Part shown: positions 22,125-31,100 of the stretch, one piece after another
Layout: every line of letters starts with the position of its first letter
Numbering within the stretch: position 1 is the stretch's first letter
IMG/VR virus record: IMGVR_UViG_3300045806_000011
Span: 1-41,915 of that record
DNA length: 41,915 nucleotides
Origin: a virus
Reading direction: 5' to 3' (one strand)
Notes under the pieces: model-generated
Database searches by the model: none
Told to the model about the DNA's origin: nothing
Seen by the model: only the letters and a program-made list of their open reading frames with translations
Made by a program: the position numbers and the translations under genes

Positions 22125-25100
22125 TGCCGTTGGACTTTACCGACCTGATCCCGGACGCCGCTGACGACGAAGAAACCGGCCGCAAGTCATCGTTCACCCG
22201 CAATCAGGCATGGACAAAGCCGGGGCCTCGATCGTTCACCACCAAACTGCCGCCCGAGCAAGAGGCGAAGTTTCAGGCGTGGGTGAAGGACAACAAGGTT
22301 CCGTTCGAAGATGGTGAGACCGCCGACTACGATATGCGCGGCTACTGGAAGGCATCGCAGGACAAAACCGACTGGAAGCGGATGCAGAAGGCCGGGATGA
22401 TCCCCGCCGACCTGGACCCCGCCGGTACGAAGGTTGATCCGAACGACGGCAAGCCGCATTACCCCGATTACTGGAAGACGCCCTACCACGAGACGTTCTC
22501 GAACGAGAGCCAGTGGGCGGTTAAGGATAAGGCGCCGAAATGGACTGACGACGATAAGCTCGTCACGCCGGACGGCAAAGTGGTGTTCGATGATCGGGCG
22601 CGGAAGCCCGAGCCGTCGGCGCCGCTGTCGTTTGACGATCTGGTGCCGCAGAAGAAGGCCGCGCCGCCTGCGTTGGTGCCGGATACTCCGGGTGCTGCAT
22701 CGGCGCCGCCTGCGCCACCCGGAGCGCAACCATCCGGCCCCGACATGCTGACCCGCGCGACGAACGCCATTTTCGGCGACCCGACGAAGGGACCGCAACC
22801 CGACGCACTGACGCGGATAGGGAACGCCGCGGTATCCGGTGCGCGGGATGCGTGGAGCGCAAGCGGCCAGCCGAATCCGGAGACGGTTGCGGCGAACGCC
22901 AATGCAGATCGCGATTTCCCGACGTTGGCGCCCGCTATCCATGGCCTGAATTACCTCTACGACCAGTCCGGCCGGCCGCTTTCCGCAGCGTTTCGCGGCG
23001 CGCAGGCTGGCGTGGCGCAACTCGGAACCGAACTCGGATCACCGGCGCTTGGCCGCGACCTCGCCGCACTGCCGGAATCCTTGCCCGATCTGTCCCGCCC
23101 TGGTGCAGAACCTCCCCGGCCCGGCACATCGCTGACCGCGCCCGCGCGTCCGCCGGAACCGGGCGTTGCGCCTGGCGCTGGACCCGGCCCAACGCCACCC
23201 GCCCCCGCTCCCGCGCCGCTGACGTTCGCGCTACCCGCGCCCGAACCGAAGCCCGCCGCGCCGCCGGCAGAGGCACCCGCGGCGCCAACCAACCGCGTGA
23301 CCTACTTCGATCAGTCGCAGGGCGAATACGCCACCGGCACGCTGAAGGGGATGCGCCCCGACGGGATGGCCGTCGTTGACCGCGGCACCGGGGTCTACAT
23401 CTTCGTGCACCCCGGCTCGATCATTGACCAGCACGAGGCTGCGGCACCCGCCGAGCGTCCGACCAGTGCGGCACCGTCAGCGGGACCGACGCCCGCGGCT
23501 GAGACGCAGACCGCCACACTGCCGCCGTTGACGCCGGACGAGGCGCCGGTAGCGCCATCCAAGACGATCGACCTCGGCGGCAAATCACCATCCGACACGC
23601 TGAAGGACGGCAAGAACCCGCTGGAGCCATTCTTCCCGCGTGCGCCGACTGCGGACAATCCGCTGACGGTTGCGGAGATCGAGCAAGCCCGCGTTGCGGC
23701 ACAGGCGCACGTTGACGCGGAAGCCAAGAATGCGCGGGCCACGTTGGACGGCGACAAGCCCAACCCCTCCACCGCGCACGGCGGCCCGTGGACCGAGGCC
23801 GGCAAGAACGATGCCGGCGAGATGGTCTACAAGAACCCCGATGGCCGACATGCGGTGTTCGAGAACGGCATCCCGTGGGCGGAAGCGCCTGGCACGAGCG
23901 ACGACAAGCGGAAGAAACGCTACCAGATCGGGCCGGAAGGCAAGGCCGAACAGCCGACACAGACCGCAGACAAGCCAGCGGCGACCGAGCAACCTTCCCC
24001 GGTGACTACCGACGCGGCGAAGAAGCCGAAGAAGAAGCCCGGCACGACCGGCGCGACGTCGGTTGACGCGCCCGGATGGTCCTACGTTGGCGACAACGAG
24101 GACGGCCAGAAGGTCTACAAGGACCAGCGCGGCGTGCATTCCTACGTCAAGGATGGGATGCGGATCACCGAACCCGTGTCCATGAAGCCGGGCGCGAGCG
24201 GGATGGAAATCTCGGTTCCGGATGCGGACAGCAAGCCGACTGAGTTCCGCGTTGCGCCGGAGAAGGTTGTCCGTTCCGCCTCGCAGATCGCGGCAGAGGA
24301 CGGCGTTCCGTATCACGAGGCGCAGAAGATCAGGGATGCGGAGGCTGCGGAGGCGGAGAAGCCGGTTGAGTCGAAGGTTGAAACGGATGAGCGCGACCCG
24401 GACGGCCACACCACGCGCCCGTGGACTGCCAAGGACAAGGAAGACGCGGCGGGGCTGGTGAAAGCCTACGCGGATCATCCCGCCGTTGAGCGCGTGCGCA
24501 ATGCGGTGGAAGCCGGGGCGCCGGTTCTCGACATCGCGGGGAAGGGAAATCCGTTCACGCCTTGGGAAGTGCGGGCGCTGGCAGAGAATGGGGGGTGGAA
24601 GGCGAAGCCGAAGGATGAAGCCCCGGCAGATCGCACCTTCACACTGGACCCAGCAAAACTGACCGATGAACTGGCGGGCGCAACAGGCTTCTCGCGTGAG
24701 GCGGTTGCCCATGCGCGGCAGACGTTAGTGGATCACGGCGGCGACGTCCCGAAGACGCTCGGCTATCTCGACGCGGGCTACCTGAACGGCAAGATGCCGA
24801 TCGGGAAAGAGGCTGCGCAAGTCATCCGCGCGATGAAGCCTTCGATGGCGGATACCACCCCGGACCAAATCAAACCATCGGATAAGCCCGCCGGAGAAAA
24901 TCAGGCTGGCGGGGAGACGAAGGCAGCCGAACCGAAGCGCGCGGCGCCCAAGCAGGAAGCCACCCGCCCCGCCCGAACCGGGGATGCCCGACCGTCCTAC
25001 TGGATGAATGAGGGCGAGGTTGACGAAAACATCGACCGCTTCAAGAATCACCCGCTACTAGGGCAGGTGACGAACTGGCTCGGCGCTTACCGCGATGCGG

Positions 25101-28100
25101 TCAACGAGAATAGCGATGGCTGGGCGCATTTTGGCGCGAGCGTCGCCAAGCCTCTGATGGGCCTGATCCACCAGTCCGACCCGCGCAATAGCAACTACTG
25201 GACCAAGCACGGCGGGACGATTGAGGCGACCGAGGCCGAGATCAAGGCGGCGATTGCGCCGATCAAGGCGTTCGCCACCAAGCATAACCTGAATGTCCCT
25301 GCCGCACCCATTGCGGAGGCGAAGGGCAAGAAGCCCCGCGCCAAACGCACCCCAACCCCCACCATCCAGAAAATCGCCGACACCCACGGCGTAGATACGG
25401 ACGGCCTGACGACCGAGCAGATACTTGATGATGTCGTTGCATCCGCTCCGGAAGCCGCCATCAAGGCCGAGGTTGAGGCGCTTGTGGCGGATGCTGAGAC
25501 GGAGATGGAGGCGGCCGAGGATGAGGCGCGGGAGTGGATTGTTTACCATGGCACGCCGCATGATGTGGATCGGTTCTCGCTTGACAAGATCGGGACTGGC
25601 GAGGGCAATCAGGCGTTCGGGTATGGGTTGTATTTTGCGGAGAACGAGGGGGTTGCCCGATCGTATCGGGATCAGTTGTCGGGCGCTATGACACCTGAAA
25701 ATGCCGCCGCCTATCGCGCGGCGTCCGATCAATATGCCGACGCACGCAGAGAAGCCGAGGGTCTTGAAGACCTGATGGTGCATCATAGCCTTAACAAAGG
25801 CATGTCACCGGACCCCGGATGGGGCACGTTGGGAATGGAGCATCATCCCGACGTTATAAAGTTGTTTCAGCCAAAATTGGATGCGCTGCTTGCCAAGCAA
25901 GACGCTGCGACAAAAGCGATGGATGCTGCGATGTCAGCACCTCGCGCATCCGGCAACCTCTACACCGTCCGCATCGCCGTCAAGCCAGAGGAAATGCTTG
26001 ATTGGGATTCGACACTCAAAAACCAACCCGATCAGGTCCGCGAAAATCTCAAGAAGGTGGGCATTGGCCTTCCCATTGGAGGCGAGTGGGAGGAAGACCG
26101 GCCCGGAACGTGGTCCTACCGAGACAAGGATGGTAAGCCGCTGGCGCGCGTTCGGCGCAGTCAAAGCGGGAAATATTGGGCATCCGGCGGCAAGACGGAG
26201 ACGGGCGCCTACAGCTTAGACGAAGCCAAGGAAACGGCCGTTGCACTGTCCCGCGCTCTAATCGAAGGGGACGACCAGACGGGCGCGCAAATATACCACG
26301 AGGTGGTAAACAATATCGGCCTGATCCGCGAAGGCGCTGCCCAAAAAGCATCCGAGGCCCTTCACGCGGCCGGCGTCAAGGGCATCCGCTACTTTGACGC
26401 GGGCAGCCGCCGGGATGCCGAAGGCACCCGCAACGTCGTAATCTTCAACCCCGACGACATCGAGATCACCCACCGGAACGGCGAACCCGTCAAGCCGCAC
26501 GCGCCGACTGCGGCGGAAACGAAAGAGTTGACGCCGGAGCCGGCAATCACCGACATCTACCCCCGCCCGCAAGACCTAACCCCGGAAGCCGAAGCCGATG
26601 AGTTTCAACAGAACCAAGACGATGAAGATGCACAACAACGCGATGGCGGCGGCGAAGAACCCGGCGCTGCCGGAGCACATACAGGCGAAGTTCCGGAAGG
26701 TCGCGGAGAAGTCCGCGGCGGCGGTGGGGTTGATGGACGCGGTGGATCGCAAAGTGGCGCGGGACAAAAGCAACTCGGACGTGTAAAGAAGCCACAGGGG
26801 GTTGAGGATGGCCGAGGCGATGGACCCGTCAGTGGTGGCGTGGGTGAACAGGGAAGCGGCAAAACTGGCACATCAGGGGTGGGTGCCGGGAAGTCCGCGC
26901 GAAAGCGACCTAATCAAGCATTGGAGTCGTCATCGGCCGAAGATGCTGCACCAACTGGACGCGGCGAAGATGACGCAAAAGTTCGCGATGGTGCTGGAAC
27001 ACAAGCAGTATCAGGCGATGCGGCAGTACATCAAGGCGGGGATGCCTCCAACGGACGCGGACGAGCAGGCGACGAAGGAGTGGCTTCTGATGGAACCGGA
27101 AGCCGAGGACCAAAGCCCGCAACCATTCGGCCGAATTTCCACGTTGACGACCCCGAACGACTGATCGGCGGCACGCCGAAGGTCCGCTTCGCCAGGAACC
27201 GCGCCGCACTGGAAGCCCTCGAAGCGATTGAGCAGGACCAGCGCGATCCGACGCCCGAAGAACTGGAGGCAATGGCCGGTTATATCGGGTGGGGATCGTT
27301 CGGTCAGGATCTATTCCAAGGCACGTTTGAGCGGCAGATGTCGCGTCCCGGCTGGGATGCCGAGGGCAAGTGGCTCCGCGAACAGCTTGGCAAAGAGGCA
27401 TGGGAATCAGCGCAGCGGTCGATCATCAACGCCCATTACACTGATCCGCCCACAGTCATGGCCATGTGGGACATGGTTCGCCAAATGGGCTTCAAAGGCG
27501 GGCGCGTCCTGGAACCGTCGATGGGTATCGGCAACTTTTTCGGTATGATGCCGCGCGACCTGATGGCGAAAAGCACGCTGACCGGGATCGAACTGGACCG
27601 CGTAACGGGCGCTATGGCGAAGCATCTGTATCCAGATGCTGGTATCCACATCAAGGGCTACCAGGACAGCAAGACGCCCGACAATTTCTATGATCTTGTC
27701 ATTGGGAACTGGCCGTTCGCCGCCGGAAGCCCGCCGGATCGGCGATACGACAAACTTAGCCCGACGCTGCATGACTACTTCTTTCTGAAGGCGCTGGACC
27801 AGACCCGTCCGGGCGGCCTTGTGGTGGGCATCACGTCATCCGGCACAATGGACAAAGCCGGCCGCGCCGCGCGCCTGGAGATGGCGAAGAAAGGCGAATT
27901 GCTGGCCGCCTTCCGCCTGCCGTCCGGCGCGTTTGAGAAATATGCCGGGACCAGCGTGGTGACGGACATTATCATCCTGCGGAAACGCGCCGAACCGGCC
28001 GCGAATGTGACGGAAGAACCGTGGATCAATGCCACGGACATGGACACGCCATACGGGCAGGCTATCCGCGTCAACGACTACTTTCAGAACCGGCCCGACG

Positions 28101-31100
28101 CAGTTCTGGGGCAACTCGATTTCGGCCACGGCACCACGCAGGGCCGGGCGGGCATGATCGTTCATCGGCCCGACAATCTGCTGACCCGGCTGCAAGGACT
28201 TGCCGCGCGACTGCCGGAGGACGGCTATCAGCCCGTGATCCGCGGCAAGGAGCCTCGCTTCCTCATCAACAACACAACCGACCGCCAGGGTAGCGTCACC
28301 ATCGGCGATGACGGCAAGCTCTATCAGGTCCAAGGCGAACGGCTGGCGCTGCTGGAGGATGTGCATAAGGGCATGAAGGCCGGCACGGCGAAGATACAGA
28401 AGGCGCGTGAAGATCAAGTCCGCCGCATGGTCGGGATGCGCAAGGCTTACGGCGCACTGATCGACGCGGAGCGCGACGGCAAACCGGAAGCCGAGACGCT
28501 ACGCAAGGCGCTGGCAAAGCAGTATGGCGAGTTCAAGGATCAGCACGGCACGATTGGCGAATCGGACGGCTTGAAGGTTCTCCGGCTCATCAAAGACCCG
28601 GCACACCCCGCGCTTCAATCGCTGGAACGGCCGGACGGTGAACCGTCCCGCATCCTGACGGAACCAACCATCCGGTCCAAGCGATCGCTCGATAAGCCAT
28701 CGGTCGCCGAAGCCTATGTGCTGGCCCGGAATGAGCAGGCCAACTTCGATATGGATCGCGTTGCCGAATTGGCGAAGACGACGCGCGAAAAGGCAGAGGC
28801 ACATCTACTCGAAACCGGCGCGGTGCTGCGGGCGCCCGGCAGCAGCTTCGAGCCTGCCGACATCTATCTGTCCGGCAACGTCAGGCGGAAGTTGCTGGAG
28901 GCCAAGGAGGCGCTTGCCAACGGCGAGGATATGCAGGCGTCCATCGACGCGCTGACGAAGGCACTGCCGCCGACGGTGCCATACTATCAGGTGGAGGCGA
29001 AACTCGGCGCTCCGTGGGTAGGTGATGCTGCTTATAAGGCGTTCATCGGCGATCTGTTGGGGCTGTCGCCAGAGGATCGCAACGACATCCATGTACGGTT
29101 CGCCGGAAGCCGCTGGAAGGTGACGTTCGCCGCTCAGTACCTCAACCACAAGCCCGAAGCCACGTCGGTATGGGGGCATCACAAATACCCCTTCAACAAA
29201 CTCATCATGGCGGCGATGGGCAACAACGTCGTCCAGATCAAATCAAAGAACGATGACGGCGACAATGTTTTTGATCCAAAACTGACGGAGGAAGTGAACG
29301 CCAAAATCCAGGCGTTGCGCGAGAAGTTCCAGGATTGGGCATGGCAAGACCCGGAGCGGAAGATTGCCTTTGAGGCCGCCTACAACGATGTGATGAACGC
29401 GATTGCCAAGCCGCAGTTTGATGGCTCGTTCATGGACATGTCGGGCATGGCGCTGCGGCGTGGTGATGACCCGTTCTCGCTGCGCCGACACCAGATCAAC
29501 GCCATTTGGCGAGGCGTGATCCAGGGACGCGGCCTGTTCGCCCATGAGGTCGGGACCGGGAAGACCTACACGATGGGCGGTATCGCCGTCGAAGGGCGCC
29601 GGTATGGCGTGTTCCGCAAGCCGCTGATCTTCGCGCACAACGCCAACAGCGCGTCAGTTGCCAAGGAGATCGGCGACATGTATCCGGGCGGCAAGTTCCT
29701 CTACATCGACAATCTGGCGCCCGATGTCATCGCCACGACGCTGCACCGGATCGCCAACGAGGATTGGGACGCGGTTGTCATGCCGCACAGCCTGATTGAC
29801 CGCATGGCGCTCACGCGGGAGACGCTACACGAACTGGCGGCCGAGCAAATCGCCGAATTGGAGAATGAGGCGATCGAGGCGGCGAAGGAAGACGGCATCA
29901 ACCTGACGCCCCAGATGATGGACGACGACGAGGCAATGAAGAAGGTTCGCAGCGTCACCGCGAAACAGTTGGTGAAGCAGCGGCAGAACATCCTGGACAA
30001 CATCGAGAAGCAGGGGAATCGGAGTTCAAAGGAAGGCGCGGTTTCGTTTGAGAAGTTGGGCGTTGATGCGATCGTCGTGGACGAGGCCCATGAGTTCAAA
30101 AAGCCCCCGATCGCTACTAGAATGCAACTAAAAGGTCTGAATACTCAAACCAGTAACCGCTCTATCGCGTTGAATTTCCTCACGCAATACGTGAAGAAAC
30201 AGAACGCGGGGAAGGGCGTCTATCTGTTCACCGGCACGCCGGTAACGAACAGTCTGAACGAAATCTTCAACATGTCCCGATACTTCATGGATGACCGCAT
30301 GGGGCAGAGTGGCATCAAGGATTGGGATACGTGGTTCAACACGTTCGCCGACGCGATGACGGATGTGGAGTTGACCGCGGCAGGAACCTACGAACCGGTC
30401 AAGCGGCTGTCCGCTTTCGTCAACGTGGATGAGTTGGTCCGCATGATGTCGGAATACACCGACGTTGTGCAGGCCAAGGAAATGCCCGAGTTTGTGCCGC
30501 GCGCCACAAAATCAGGGAAGACCCTGGCCTCGCCTGATTTGACGCCGGATGAAATGGACTACCTCACCAATGGTCGGATGGAGAACCCGGAAGGGCGGCC
30601 ATACAAAAAGGTGGTGACGGACGTTGGCGAGATGTCGCCCGATCAGAAGGACATCCTGGCGACACTGCGGGAGCGGAGCGAGTATTTTAAGAACGCTTCG
30701 CGCAAAGAGCGTAAGGAGATGATGCTGAAGGGCGATGAGCGAACGCCAATCCGGGTTGAGACGGATGCGGCCAATGCCAGCCTTGACGCCCGGATGTATG
30801 ATGAGGAAGCGCCGGACTTCGATGGTGGCAAGGCCACGCGCGTCGTCAAGAACGTGATGAAGCACTACGCCGAGGACAAGGCGGCACAGGTGATCTTCGT
30901 TGATCGCGGCGACAATCCTGGCGTCCGGTCTAATTTCGTCCTGATGCAAGACCTCATAAAGAAGCTGGTGGATGGTGGCGTTCCCCGCGGCGAGATCGCC
31001 ATCGTTGGCGGCGGCATGGACGCCAAGAAGAAAAAGGAAGTCGCCGACGCGATGAACAGCGGCAAAATCCGCGTCGTCATCGGGAAAAGCAGCACGCTCG

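Noticed and set aside
25819-26219. Extra plus-strand frames within the ART domain of the giant gene
   Set aside because: Arg/Cys-rich, no ribosome site; unlike the frames at 26598-27164 they do not look like proteins.
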